Assembly: GCA_022509085.1 (NCBI GenBank) | Contig: JAFLTW010000003.1 | Location: forward strand, 155,730-219,729 | Direction of reading: 5' to 3' | Length of the DNA: 64,000 nt | Source of the DNA: Muribaculaceae bacterium | GTDB lineage: Bacteria > Bacteroidota > Bacteroidia > Bacteroidales > Muribaculaceae | Shown here: one piece after another, positions 1 through 8,411 of the stretch | How the letters are laid out: each line of letters opens with the position of its first letter | How positions within the stretch are numbered: position 1 is the first letter of the stretch | Position numbers and translations under genes: made by a program | Notes under the pieces: model-generated | Seen by the model: only the letters and a program-made list of their open reading frames with translations | Told to the model about the DNA's origin: nothing | Database searches by the model: none

Positions 1-2
1 CG

Positions 3-593
3 GCACGCACGGCCGTCGACCATTATTTCCGACTCTGTGAGGAAAACCGCTTCAAGGTGCCCGACACGATGCGCTATTTCTGCACCACTGAGGCCATAGC
101 CCGCTATCTGCAGAAATACATCGTCTACCGCAAGCGCAAGATTTTCTTCGGTGCCTCGGGGCATCTCAATGACCCCCAGCTGATCCAGGCGATGACGAAA
201 AACAATAAAGAGAAATTCCTTTTCCCGGTTTCCGACGTGCACAACTCCGAAGACGCCAAGGCCGACGAGGATGTGCTTTCGGCCCATAAGGTAAACTTCA
301 CCAAGTGTGTGATGTATCGCACGGTGAGCAACGACTTCACCCCCGACGAGCCGTTCGACTACGACATCCTGCTCTTCTTCTCCCCCTCGGGCATCGACTC
401 CCTGATGAAGAACTTCCCGGACTTCCGGCAAGAGGAGAGCGGCATCAGCATCGGAGCCTTCGGCGAGGCCACGGCCAAGGCCGTGGAAGACGCAGGGCTG
501 GCGCTGGCGTTTCACGCTCCCACCCCGACGGCGCCATCCATGGCTGCCGCTCTCGATGAATTTCTCGTGGCCCAGAAGAAGAAAAAGAAATGA
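3..593 (+). CDS. hemD: Uroporphyrinogen-III synthase, 5' end outside window
   Basis: The frame is open to the left edge, so the start lies outside the window; about 196 codons remain of a family that is usually near 250 residues. The product would close hydroxymethylbilane into uroporphyrinogen III in haem and sirohaem synthesis in the cytosol. Recognition rests on the Bacteroidetes-style segment VPDTMRYFCTTEAIARYLQK followed by YIVYRKRKIFFG, and on the late LLFFSPSGIDSL and IGAFGEATAKAVEDAG segments, the last being the conserved helix of the second HemD lobe. The C-terminus ends in a lysine run. Its stop overlaps the start of the next gene (ATGA), so the two are probably translationally coupled. 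Confidence 0.85.
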   Translation, partial: ARTAVDHYFRLCEENRFKVPDTMRYFCTTEAIARYLQKYIVYRKRKIFFGASGHLNDPQLIQAMTKNNKEKFLFPVSDVHNSEDAKADEDVLSAHKVNFTKCVMYRTVSNDFTPDEPFDYDILLFFSPSGIDSLMKNFPDFRQEESGISIGAFGEATAKAVEDAGLALAFHAPTPTAPSMAAALDEFLVAQKKKKK

Positions 594-3571
594 AAAATTT
601 TGACGATACCATTTTAGGGAGGCTGTATCTTAAGGAGACAGCCTTTCAAAATTTAATGCAGAACCGTATCTTCAACGTTCTGCTCATCGCCACCCCCTAC
701 GACGCCTTCATGATGGAGGAAGACGGAAGGGTAGACGAACAGATCTATTTTGAATATGTCTCGCTCAACCTCTCGTCGGCTCCGCGTTTCACGAAGGTGG
801 CCAATTATGAGGAGGCCTACCGGATGCTTGCCCAGAAGAGCTTCGACCTCATCATAGCCATGCCGGGCGTCGACGTTTCGGAGACCTTCCGCGAGGCCCG
901 CGAGATCGACCGCCTCTACCCGGAGATTCCGTTCGTGGTGCTCACGCCCTTCTCGAAGGAGGTGCGGCGCCGCATCGCCAACGAAGACCTCCGCGGCGTT
1001 GACTACGTGTTCTCATGGCTTGGCAACGTAGACCTCATCCTTGCCATAATAAAGCTGATAGAAGACAAGCACAACGCCGCCAACGACATCTCGCAAGTGG
1101 GCGTGCAGGGCGTGCTGCTGATAGAAGACTCCATCCGCTTCTACTCCGCCGTGCTGCCCCATATCTTCAAGTATCTGCTCAAGCAGAGCATGATATTCTC
1201 GGAAGAGGCGCTCAACGACCATGAGCGCATGCTCCGCATGAGGGGGCGCCCGAAGGTGCTCCTGGCCCGCGACTATGAGGAGGCCGAACACCTTCTCGAC
1301 CTCTACGGCGAGAACATTCTGGGCGTCATCTCCGACATCCGCTTCCCGCGCGGCGGGGAGAAAGATCCCCAGGCCGGCTTCCGCTTCGCCGAGAAGCTGC
1401 GCGAGCGATACCCATACACCCCCGTGATCCTGCAGAGCCAGGAGAGCGAGAATGCCGAAAGGGCCGAAAGGGAAGGCTTTACGTTTCTCGACAAGAACTC
1501 CAAGACGTTGCCTCAAGACCTCAACCGGGCCATGCGCAAGCTCTTCGGCTTCGGCGACTTTGTGGTAAACGACCCCGTGACGGGTGAGGAGGTGGCGCGC
1601 ATACGCGAGCTGAAAGACCTCCAGAAGAAGGTGGCCGACATCTCGGCCGAGGCCCTCTATGAGGTGTGCCAGAACAACAGTGTGTCACGCTGGCTCTACT
1701 CGCGTGCGCTCTTCCCGCTGGCAGACGCCCTGAAGACGTTCCGCTTCACCGACCTCTCGCAGGCCGACGCCGTGAAGCGCCTCATCACGGAGTCGATCAT
1801 CAAATACCGCCGCATGAAAAACCGCGGCGTCGTGGCCATATTCCGCAAAGACCGCTTCGACCGCTACAGCAACTTCGCCCGCATCGGCGAGGGCTCGCTG
1901 GGCGGCAAGGGCCGCGGCCTGGCCTTCATCGACCAGATCATAAAGCGCAATCCGAAATGCGACAACTTCGAGGGTGTGCAGATTACGATTCCGCGCACTG
2001 TCGTGATATGCACCGACCTCTTCGACGAGTTTATGGAGGCCAACTCGCTCTACCCCGTGGCTCTCTCCGACCTCCCTGACGGCGAGATCCTCGAGGCCTT
2101 CCTCAAGGCCGAACTTCCGGCCACACTTGTGGAGGACATCGACGCGCTCTGCGACGTGGTAGACCGCCCCGTCGCCGTGCGCTCGTCGTCGCTGCTTGAA
2201 GACAGCCACTACCAGCCCTTCGCCGGCATATACGCCACATATATGGTGCCCAGCCTGGCCGACCGCAAGGAGCGTCTGCGCCAGCTATGCGATGCCGTGA
2301 AGGGCGTGTATGCCTCCGTATTCTTCGCCGACTCGAAGGCGTATATGAATGCCACCAGCAATGTGATCGACCAGGAAAAGATGGCCGTGATTCTCCAGGA
2401 GGTGGCGGGCGAAGACCATGGCGGCGTATACTATCCGAGCTTCTCGGGCGTGGGCCGCTCGCTCAACTACTACCCCGTGGGCGACGAAAGCGCCGAAGAG
2501 GGTGTGGCTGAGGTGGCCGTGGGTCTGGGCAAGTATATCGTCGACGGCGGCCGCGCGCTCCGTTTCTCGCCGGCCCACCCCGACAAGGTGCTCCAGACGT
2601 CGACCCTCGACCTTGCCCTTCGCGACACCCAGACCGTGCTCTACGGCCTCCCCTCGGGCGAGAGGGCTTCGGGCGCCTTCACCACCAACGACAGCTTCAA
2701 CCTTGAGAAACTCAACGTCTCCGACGCTTTCAAGACCGGGGCGCTGAAATATATGGTGTCGACCTACGATGTGGAAGACGGCGTGATCCGCGACAACGAG
2801 CTCGGACGCGGCCGCAAGGTGGTGACCTTTGCCAACGTGTTGCGCCACGGGGCCTTCCCGCTGGCCGACGTGGTGAAATTTATGCTCTCTGCCGGCCAGT
2901 ATGAGATGGGGCGCCCCGTGGAGATCGAGTTTGCGGGCAACATTGCCCACAACGCCATGGGCTCCGACTACAAGGGCACCGTCTACTGGCTCCAGATACG
3001 CCCCATTGTAGACAAGAAGGAGATGCTCGACGACTCCATACTCGAGATGCCCGACAAAGACCTTATCCTGCGCTCCGAGATGGCTCTGGGCCACGGTCTG
3101 CAGGAAAACATACGCCATATCGTCTACCTGCGGCCGCAGGCTTTCGACTCCATGCGCAACTCCGAGACAGCCCTCGAGATCGAGAAGATCAACAAGGGGT
3201 TTGCCGAGCGCGGCGAAGGCTACATCCTCATAGGCCCGGGCCGATGGGGGTCGTCAGACTCGGCGCTGGGCGTGCCGGTGAAGTGGCCGCAGATCTCCGC
3301 GGCGCGCCTCATCGTGGAGTGCGCCCTCCCGGGCTACCGTATAGAACCCTCGCAAGGCACCCACTTCTTCCAGAACCTCACCTCCTTCGGAGTGGGCTAC
3401 TTTACCGTAGACCCCTCTCACGGAGAAGGCGTGGCCGACCTTGACTATCTCGACTCGCTCCCGGCCCTGCATGAGACGGACACACTCCGCATTGTGGAAT
3501 TCCCGGAACCGCTCACCATCGCCATCAACGGCCGGAAGTCGCGCGGAATAGTGATGAAACCCGTCTCTTGA
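590..3571 (+). CDS. PEP/pyruvate-binding (PPDK_N) protein with receiver-like N-terminal domains
   Basis: A 993-residue protein that starts inside the hemD stop codon (ATGA overlap). Residues about 30-160 and 170-315 look like two response-regulator-type folds (VLLIEDSIRFY begins the second; no clear phospho-acceptor set could be confirmed). From about residue 430 there is a PPDK_N/PEP-synthase ATP-binding region: GEGSLGGKGRGLAF, VAVRSSSLLEDS and a late IGPGRWGSSDSALG. I do not see the TSHAA-type phosphohistidine swivel domain or a PEP-binding TIM barrel after it, so it is not a complete PEP synthase despite probable annotation as such. It may be a sensory or regulatory phosphotransfer protein. 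This domain set is familiar in Bacteroidetes but its function is unknown to me. Confidence 0.8.
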   Translation: MKNFDDTILGRLYLKETAFQNLMQNRIFNVLLIATPYDAFMMEEDGRVDEQIYFEYVSLNLSSAPRFTKVANYEEAYRMLAQKSFDLIIAMPGVDVSETFREAREIDRLYPEIPFVVLTPFSKEVRRRIANEDLRGVDYVFSWLGNVDLILAIIKLIEDKHNAANDISQVGVQGVLLIEDSIRFYSAVLPHIFKYLLKQSMIFSEEALNDHERMLRMRGRPKVLLARDYEEAEHLLDLYGENILGVISDIRFPRGGEKDPQAGFRFAEKLRERYPYTPVILQSQESENAERAEREGFTFLDKNSKTLPQDLNRAMRKLFGFGDFVVNDPVTGEEVARIRELKDLQKKVADISAEALYEVCQNNSVSRWLYSRALFPLADALKTFRFTDLSQADAVKRLITESIIKYRRMKNRGVVAIFRKDRFDRYSNFARIGEGSLGGKGRGLAFIDQIIKRNPKCDNFEGVQITIPRTVVICTDLFDEFMEANSLYPVALSDLPDGEILEAFLKAELPATLVEDIDALCDVVDRPVAVRSSSLLEDSHYQPFAGIYATYMVPSLADRKERLRQLCDAVKGVYASVFFADSKAYMNATSNVIDQEKMAVILQEVAGEDHGGVYYPSFSGVGRSLNYYPVGDESAEEGVAEVAVGLGKYIVDGGRALRFSPAHPDKVLQTSTLDLALRDTQTVLYGLPSGERASGAFTTNDSFNLEKLNVSDAFKTGALKYMVSTYDVEDGVIRDNELGRGRKVVTFANVLRHGAFPLADVVKFMLSAGQYEMGRPVEIEFAGNIAHNAMGSDYKGTVYWLQIRPIVDKKEMLDDSILEMPDKDLILRSEMALGHGLQENIRHIVYLRPQAFDSMRNSETALEIEKINKGFAERGEGYILIGPGRWGSSDSALGVPVKWPQISAARLIVECALPGYRIEPSQGTHFFQNLTSFGVGYFTVDPSHGEGVADLDYLDSLPALHETDTLRIVEFPEPLTIAINGRKSRGIVMKPVS

Positions 3572-3578
3572 GAAAAAA

Positions 3579-3610
3579 TTTGGCCGTTTGCATATTTTGG
3601 GCTAAATTTG
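3579..3610 (+). promoter_or_regulatory. Bacteroidetes-type promoter for steroid-reductase operon
   Basis: TTTG at 3579-3582, a 20-bp spacer and TAAATTTG at 3603-3610 match the Bacteroidetes -33/-7 consensus. Initiation near 3617 would give a leader of about 45 nt before the TTG start at 3663. It separates the reductase operon from the upstream hemD pair. Confidence 0.6.
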
Positions 3611-3662
3611 TAGGTTGAAAGGAAGGCGCCTCCGCGCCTGAAACCACTTAAGACTAATACCG

Positions 3663-4433
3663 TTGTTTGAGATAGACATATACAATGCGGTTGTTGGCGT
3701 GATGATTGCCCTCTCGGTAGTGGTGTTCATCGTGCTGCAGCGCATCGACGCTCCCTACGGCATGACGTATTCAGGGCGCTGGGGATGGTCGGTGCCCAAC
3801 CGCCTGGGATGGATCCTCATGGAGTGGCCCGTGTTCATTGCCATGGTGCTCCTATGGGTGCTGTCGCCGCGGCGCGGCGAGCCGGCTCTGATCGTGATGG
3901 CCTGCATCTTCCTGGCCCACTATTTCCAGCGCTGTTTCATCTTCCCCTTCATCCTGCGCGGCAAAAACCGCATGCCGCTCGCAGTGGTGTCCATGGGGGT
4001 GGTGTTCAATCTCGTCAACGCATATATGATAGGAGGGTGGCTCTTCTACGTTTCGCCCGCGGAGATGTATGGAGTGAGCTGGCTCTACAGCCCGCTCTTC
4101 ATACTCGGCACGGTAATCTTCATATTCGGGATGGTGGTCAACATAAGCTCCGACAGCATTATCCGCCATCTGAGGCAGCCCGGCGACTCGCGCCATTACA
4201 TCCCCAAGGGGGGAATGTACCGCTACGTCACGGGCGCCAACTATTTCGGCGAGCTCTCCGAATGGCTCGGCTACGCCATCCTCACCTGGAGCCTGGGCGG
4301 CCTGGCATTCTTCCTCTGGACGTTCGCCAACCTCGCTCCGAGAGCCCGAGCCGTCCATGGCCGCTACATCAAGGAGTTCGGTTCGGATTACACCTCACTC
4401 AACCGTAAATACATCATTCCCTTCATCTACTGA
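3663..4433 (+). CDS. 3-oxo-5-alpha-steroid 4-dehydrogenase (5-alpha-reductase)-like membrane protein
   Basis: 256 residues, several hydrophobic helices, predicted inner-membrane protein. It carries the family's C-terminal NADPH-binding signature: TGANYFGELSEW at residues 190-201, then R228 and a terminal YTSLNRKYIIPFIY, matching the usual final motif of SRD5A proteins. An LAHYFQRCFIFPF segment (about 84-96) is also typical. The predicted reaction is NADPH-dependent reduction of the delta-4 double bond of 3-oxo-steroids or bile acids to the 5-alpha product. The start is TTG; no better in-frame ATG precedes the first helix. It is followed after 7 bp by an old-yellow-enzyme reductase and then an SDR, the combination described for gut Bacteroidales that make iso/allo bile acids. 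Substrate is inferred, not shown. Confidence 0.8.
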   Translation: MFEIDIYNAVVGVMIALSVVVFIVLQRIDAPYGMTYSGRWGWSVPNRLGWILMEWPVFIAMVLLWVLSPRRGEPALIVMACIFLAHYFQRCFIFPFILRGKNRMPLAVVSMGVVFNLVNAYMIGGWLFYVSPAEMYGVSWLYSPLFILGTVIFIFGMVVNISSDSIIRHLRQPGDSRHYIPKGGMYRYVTGANYFGELSEWLGYAILTWSLGGLAFFLWTFANLAPRARAVHGRYIKEFGSDYTSLNRKYIIPFIY

Positions 4434-4440
4434 GACCCAA

Positions 4441-5670
4441 ATGGAAAGCAAGCTCTTCACTCCCGGCAACATAGGACCCGTAACCCTGCGCAACCGCACC
4501 ATACGGTCGGCGGCATTCGAGGGGATGGGGCGCGACAACAACCCCACCGAGGAGCTGAAGGCCTACCATGTAAGTGTGGCCGAAGGTGGCGTGGGAATGA
4601 CCACCGTGGCCTATGCCGGGGTGTGCCGCTCGGCGCTCTCCTTCAAGTCGCAGCTATGGCTGCGTCCGGAGATCGTGCCTCAGCTGCTCGACATGACCGA
4701 CGCTATCCATGCCGCCGGCGCAAAGGCCTCGATCCAGATAGGCCACTGCGGCAACATGACGCATATCGCCACGGCCGGAGGGGTGCCCGTGGGTGCATCC
4801 ACGGGGTTCAACCTCTACTCTCCCACCATCTGCCGCGGCCTGAGGAAGGATGAGCTGGAGCAGATGGCCCGCGAGTTTGGCAACGCCGTGCGCACGGCCC
4901 GCGACGCAGGTTTCGACTGTGTGGAGGTGCACGCCGGCCACGGCTATCTCATCTCACAGTTTCTCTCCCCCTACACCAACCACCGGCGCGACGACTTCGG
5001 CGGCTCGCTCTCCAACCGCATGCGCTTCATGCGGATGTGTATGGAGGAGGTGATGAAGGCTGCCGGAAGCGACATGGGAGTGCTCGTGAAGATGAATATG
5101 CGCGATGGTTTCCGCAAGGGTATGGACATCGACGAGAGTCTCGTGGTGGCGCGCGAGCTTCAGGCATACGGCGCCCATGCGCTCGTGCTGTCGGGCGGCT
5201 TTGTGAGCAAGGCTCCGATGTACGTGATGCGCGGCGAGATGCCGATCTATACGATGACCCATTACATGACGCAGTGGTGGCTCAAGTATGGCGTAAGGAT
5301 GTTTGGCCGTATGATGGTGCCCTCCGAGAAGTTCAAGGAACTCTATTTCCTTGAGGATGCGCGCCGTTTCCGCGAGGCGCTCCCTGAGATGCCTCTGGTA
5401 TACGTGGGCGGCGTCGTGAGCCGCAAGGGCGCCGAGAAGGTGATGCGGGAGGGTTTTGACTTCGTGCAGATGGGCCGGGCTCTGCTCAACGACCCTGCCT
5501 TCGTGGATAAGATGAGACTCGACGAGGATTGCCGCTCGGGCTGCGACCATGTGAACTACTGCATCGCACGCATGTATTCGCGCGACATGGCATGCCATAA
5601 GCATCTTGAGGGGCTGCCACCGAAAATTCAGCGCGAGATCGAGGAGATCCGCCGCCGCGATGCCAACTGA
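4441..5670 (+). CDS. NADH:flavin oxidoreductase / old yellow enzyme (BaiCD/5-beta-reductase-like)
   Basis: 409 residues from the ATG at 4441, 7 bp after the upstream stop. It is a single FMN-binding TIM barrel: N-terminal LFTPGNIGPVTLRNR, a HAGHGYLISQFLSP segment (about 164-177) and DDFGGSLSNRMRF, all typical of the 2,4-dienoyl-CoA reductase/BaiCD branch. Near the C-terminus is C-x3-C-x5-C-x10-C (CRSGCDHVNYC..C), which resembles but does not match the usual CxxCxxxC-x11-C iron-sulfur ligand set. It lacks the second flavin/NAD domain of long BaiCD-type proteins. In the neighbouring context a role as a delta-4-3-ketosteroid or bile acid reductase giving the 5-beta product is plausible; a generic enoate reductase is the alternative. 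Confidence 0.75.
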   Translation: MESKLFTPGNIGPVTLRNRTIRSAAFEGMGRDNNPTEELKAYHVSVAEGGVGMTTVAYAGVCRSALSFKSQLWLRPEIVPQLLDMTDAIHAAGAKASIQIGHCGNMTHIATAGGVPVGASTGFNLYSPTICRGLRKDELEQMAREFGNAVRTARDAGFDCVEVHAGHGYLISQFLSPYTNHRRDDFGGSLSNRMRFMRMCMEEVMKAAGSDMGVLVKMNMRDGFRKGMDIDESLVVARELQAYGAHALVLSGGFVSKAPMYVMRGEMPIYTMTHYMTQWWLKYGVRMFGRMMVPSEKFKELYFLEDARRFREALPEMPLVYVGGVVSRKGAEKVMREGFDFVQMGRALLNDPAFVDKMRLDEDCRSGCDHVNYCIARMYSRDMACHKHLEGLPPKIQREIEEIRRRDAN

Positions 5671-5698
5671 GAATCCATAAATTCCGACATATTTTTCT

Positions 5699-6514
5699 AT
5701 GGGAAAAGGTAAGAAGACGTCGCTTCAGGGACGTTGGGCCGTCATCACCGGCGCCTCCGGAGGCATAGGTCTGGAGTTTTGCAGGAATCTGGCCTCCAGA
5801 GGGTGTAACCTGCTGATGGTGGCTATCGAGGACGAGCTGCTGGCCAACCGCGCCGCGGAGGTGGCGGAGGCGTATGGCGTGCAGGCGCTTCCGCTCACCC
5901 TCGACCTTACCGACGCCCAGGCCGTGATGCGCATCATGGCCTATATGGAGGCGCGCTCCATCGACCCCTATATCCTTATCAACAATGCCGGAATCTTCAC
6001 CTTCTCTCCCATCGTGGAGCATGCGGAGCGCAAGATCGACCGTTTTATCGACCTCCACATGCGCTCAGTGACGCAGCTCTGCCGGGAGGTTGGCGAGAGG
6101 ATGGTGGCCGCCGGCGAGGGCCGCATGCTCAACATGAGTTCGATGTCTTGCTGGATGCCCATGCCTGGAATTGCGATGTATTCTGCCACCAAGGCCTATA
6201 TCCGCGTCTTCTCCCGGGCGCTCCACTATGAGCTGAAAGACTCGGGAGTGACGGTGACAGTGGCCTGCCCGGGAGGGATTGCCACCGACCTTTTCGGTTT
6301 GCCTGAGAAGCTGCAGAGGCTTGCCGTGGGACTCGGGGTACTTGCTCGACCCGAACGCTTCGCCGCCAAGGCCATAGACCGTATGCTGAAGGGTCGCAAG
6401 CAGTATGTCAACGGACTGCTAAACCGCTTCTCGATCTTCTTCGTGGCCGTGATGCCAACACCCGTGCGCATGATGGTGAAACACCGCATGCTCGACCGCG
6501 GCATACGGGTCTGA
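5699..6514 (+). CDS. Short-chain dehydrogenase/reductase, possible hydroxysteroid dehydrogenase
   Basis: 271 residues, classical SDR. TGASGGIG at 17-24 is the cofactor motif, NNAG at 95-98, and the catalytic triad can be placed as S148, Y161 and K165 (YSATK). The C-terminal part has a hydrophobic stretch, as in the 17-beta-HSD/3-ketoacyl reductase branch. It is the third gene of the operon, 28 bp after the flavin reductase, and would fit the 3-oxo/3-hydroxy interconversion step of a bile acid or steroid pathway. The sequence does not tell whether it is 3-alpha, 3-beta, 7 or 17 specific. A short convergent spacer separates it from the next gene on the other strand. Confidence 0.75.
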   Translation: MGKGKKTSLQGRWAVITGASGGIGLEFCRNLASRGCNLLMVAIEDELLANRAAEVAEAYGVQALPLTLDLTDAQAVMRIMAYMEARSIDPYILINNAGIFTFSPIVEHAERKIDRFIDLHMRSVTQLCREVGERMVAAGEGRMLNMSSMSCWMPMPGIAMYSATKAYIRVFSRALHYELKDSGVTVTVACPGGIATDLFGLPEKLQRLAVGLGVLARPERFAAKAIDRMLKGRKQYVNGLLNRFSIFFVAVMPTPVRMMVKHRMLDRGIRV

Positions 6515-6553
6515 CCCCCTCTTTTTAGAGAAGGCAGAAGACGCAGACGTTTT

Positions 6554-7360
6554 TTAGAAAAGATAGGAGACGCCGACGGCAAAGACGCCGTAGGAGTTGG
6601 GATAACCCTGCTGCCTACCCCTGAAGTTGGCGTTGATGAGTCCGAGCTGAAGGTCGGCTCCCCAGTTGTCGGTAAGGTAGTAGGTAGCCCCGAGGTAGAG
6701 CGAGAAAGAGGGCACCACCTTGGCTCCGAGCGACTTGTCCCATCTCACATGGTCGAGGTCGTTGTAGGAGTATTTAATATAGGAGTCGGAAGTGCCGGTG
6801 ACGTTATGCTCGTAGAAGTCGGCGCTGTCGAAATTCTGCTGGTTGTGATAGTTGGAGTAGATGTAGTTCATCACTCCGAAGCCAAGCCCGAGCCGTGCAT
6901 AGGTGTCAAGTTTCTCCATTGGTGAATAGTGGAGGGAGACTATGCCGAGGAAGTCGACGTCTTCGCGGGCAACGTGGCATTCGGCCCACCCCGTGCCTTG
7001 GCGCTGCACGTTACGGGAGTCGTCGTAGGAGGTTTGCAGTCCGGTGGCGGGGTCGATGACGGTGCCGTAGTCAGACAGGCGGTAGGAATAGTCGTAGGAG
7101 CCGGTGTCTGAGCCCTCGAACATACCGCCATACATGTTGTTTACGGCAAAGCCTGCGCCGACGGTGAAGCCGTCGCCAAACTCTGCCACACCCCATTCCA
7201 TGGTGAAGTGCTGGTCGAAGGTGGCGCGGTTCTTGTCGGCATAGTCGATGGCACCCACGCCGATGGTGAAATCGATCTTCTTGTCTCCTTCCTTAAATAT
7301 CTGTGCATTCGCACCCATGGCAACGCCTGCAATGGCGCCAATCAGCAATAACCTCTTCAT
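6554..7360 (-). CDS. Outer-membrane beta-barrel protein
   Basis: 268 residues with a clear signal peptide (MKRLLLIGAIAGVAMGANAQ, cleavage after ANA). The mature part is made of alternating short strands rich in Y, G and D, with FTIGVGAIDYAD and LGATYYLTDNWGADLQLG segments, and ends in VGVSYLF with a terminal phenylalanine, the C-terminal signature of outer-membrane barrels recognised by BamA. Probably an 8-stranded OmpA-like barrel without a peptidoglycan-binding domain. Specific function unknown. It is convergent with the SDR gene and is preceded by a well-formed promoter. Confidence 0.8.
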   Translation of the reverse strand: MKRLLLIGAIAGVAMGANAQIFKEGDKKIDFTIGVGAIDYADKNRATFDQHFTMEWGVAEFGDGFTVGAGFAVNNMYGGMFEGSDTGSYDYSYRLSDYGTVIDPATGLQTSYDDSRNVQRQGTGWAECHVAREDVDFLGIVSLHYSPMEKLDTYARLGLGFGVMNYIYSNYHNQQNFDSADFYEHNVTGTSDSYIKYSYNDLDHVRWDKSLGAKVVPSFSLYLGATYYLTDNWGADLQLGLINANFRGRQQGYPNSYGVFAVGVSYLF

Positions 7361-7411
7361 AACGTGCTCTTTCTTAATTTGTAACTGTTTCTGTCAACCG
7401 CCGGAAGCCGC

Positions 7412-7453
7412 TATCGCCACTATATGGGCCTGAGGCCGTTATCGCCACTATAT
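7412..7453. repeat. 14-bp direct repeat in the leader of the barrel gene
   Basis: TATCGCCACTATAT occurs at 7412-7425 and again at 7440-7453, 28 bp apart, inside the presumed 5' untranslated region of the beta-barrel gene. It could be a regulator site or a remnant duplication. Confidence 0.5.
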
Positions 7454-7490
7454 AGGAAAGTAGGTAGGCCCACCCGTTGGTTTACAAATG

Positions 7491-7521
7491 CAAAATTACA
7501 AATAATCCTGAAAGAAACAAA
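7491..7521 (-). promoter_or_regulatory. Promoter of the beta-barrel gene
   Basis: Read on the minus strand, TTTG (7518-7521), a 19-bp spacer and TAATTTTG (7491-7498) match the Bacteroidetes consensus. The start would be near 7484, leaving a leader of roughly 120 nt that contains a direct repeat. Confidence 0.6.
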
Positions 7522-7683
7522 CCCCTCAGCCTCCAAAAATTTTCATTCGTAAATCCCCTCCATTTAGCCGTCCGCATTACAGCTAGTCATAGCCGCGGCA
7601 GCGGCGAGTGTAGGAATGCTTGGTAAGGGTCTTAAGAAGGAATTAAGTGTGTCTCGATGTGTGAGCATTTATGCGATTTTCCA

Positions 7684-7880
7684 GAAGGTGATGCCGAAGG
7701 TTTGGGGGCGGTCGAGGGCGCGGTAGCCGATGGCTTCGGCGATGTGGCGCGCCTCGACGGGAGCAGAGACAGCGGAGGAGAGGGCGGCGGTGTATGCCTC
7801 GGAAGGAGCACGGTTGGCCATATCGTCGAATTCAACAGGTTCAATCTCTACCTGAATGTTGATACTGTCGGAGATTATAT
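7684..7880 (-). pseudogene. comM: Remnant of comM 3' end, internally deleted
   Basis: The last ~37 codons of comM are present almost unchanged (7684-7796), then the sequence jumps to a more upstream part of comM (the SEGARLANM/EFNRFN region on the plus strand reading, 7797-7880). About 300 bp of comM between these parts is missing, with the deletion ending at a shared short GAAGGAGC-like sequence. The stop codon of comM is lost here: ...GIT-F is followed by tryptophan and a stop 4 codons later. Same orientation as the intact comM at 25.2-26.9 kb. It forms the left edge of AT-rich cargo block A. Confidence 0.8.
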
Positions 7881-7927
7881 CCTCCCGTTTTCCTTCGAGA
7901 TTTTTATTTGTGTCAGTTGGACTAATT

Positions 7928-8389
7928 TTATTTGTTTAACGGTGTTAGGAAAATAAAAACAACCTCATTTTCACCAGATTGGAAGTTCGTTAATTGTTCT
8001 AATTGTTTAACGTATCCTGCCGAATGTTCACGAATATTTTCAATGATTTCCGTTTCCGAAAACTCTCCTTCCTTTTCTGAAGTACGGATAATCAGGTCAC
8101 TGGTAATATCCGAACCGTTAAAATATCGAGAAGCTTGCGACATCGCTTTTACTGAAGCTACACGATTAAGCTCTGAATCTCCTTTATATTTTGTTTTATC
8201 CAGTTTTACTACAGACATAAGATATGCATTATCGTAGTCTTCGACAGCCTTTACTCCATCGAAAGGAGAGTTTTCATACATTCTGATTAGGAAATTAGTC
8301 AAAGCAGTCCGCTCTTGATTATAATTTTGAGAAAATATGCAAGGGATTTGAAACAGTATAGCCACTAAAAATATTATTACCTTCTTCAT
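7928..8389 (-). CDS. Exported protein of unknown function (end of exported operon)
   Basis: 153 residues with a signal peptide (hydrophobic 4-17, cleavage near IFSQ-NYNQ). The mature protein is small and charged with no motif I recognise; a DLIIRTSEKEGEFSETEIIENIRE stretch looks helical. It is the last of four consecutive minus-strand genes that all encode exported proteins (12155 to 7928), and codon and base use is AT-rich like the rest of block A and unlike the GC-rich flanks, pointing to transfer. 22 bp separate it from the preceding gene. Confidence 0.65.
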   Translation of the reverse strand: MKKVIIFLVAILFQIPCIFSQNYNQERTALTNFLIRMYENSPFDGVKAVEDYDNAYLMSVVKLDKTKYKGDSELNRVASVKAMSQASRYFNGSDITSDLIIRTSEKEGEFSETEIIENIREHSAGYVKQLEQLTNFQSGENEVVFIFLTPLNK

Positions 8390-8411
8390 CGGGATGGATA
8401 TATTTTAGAAT

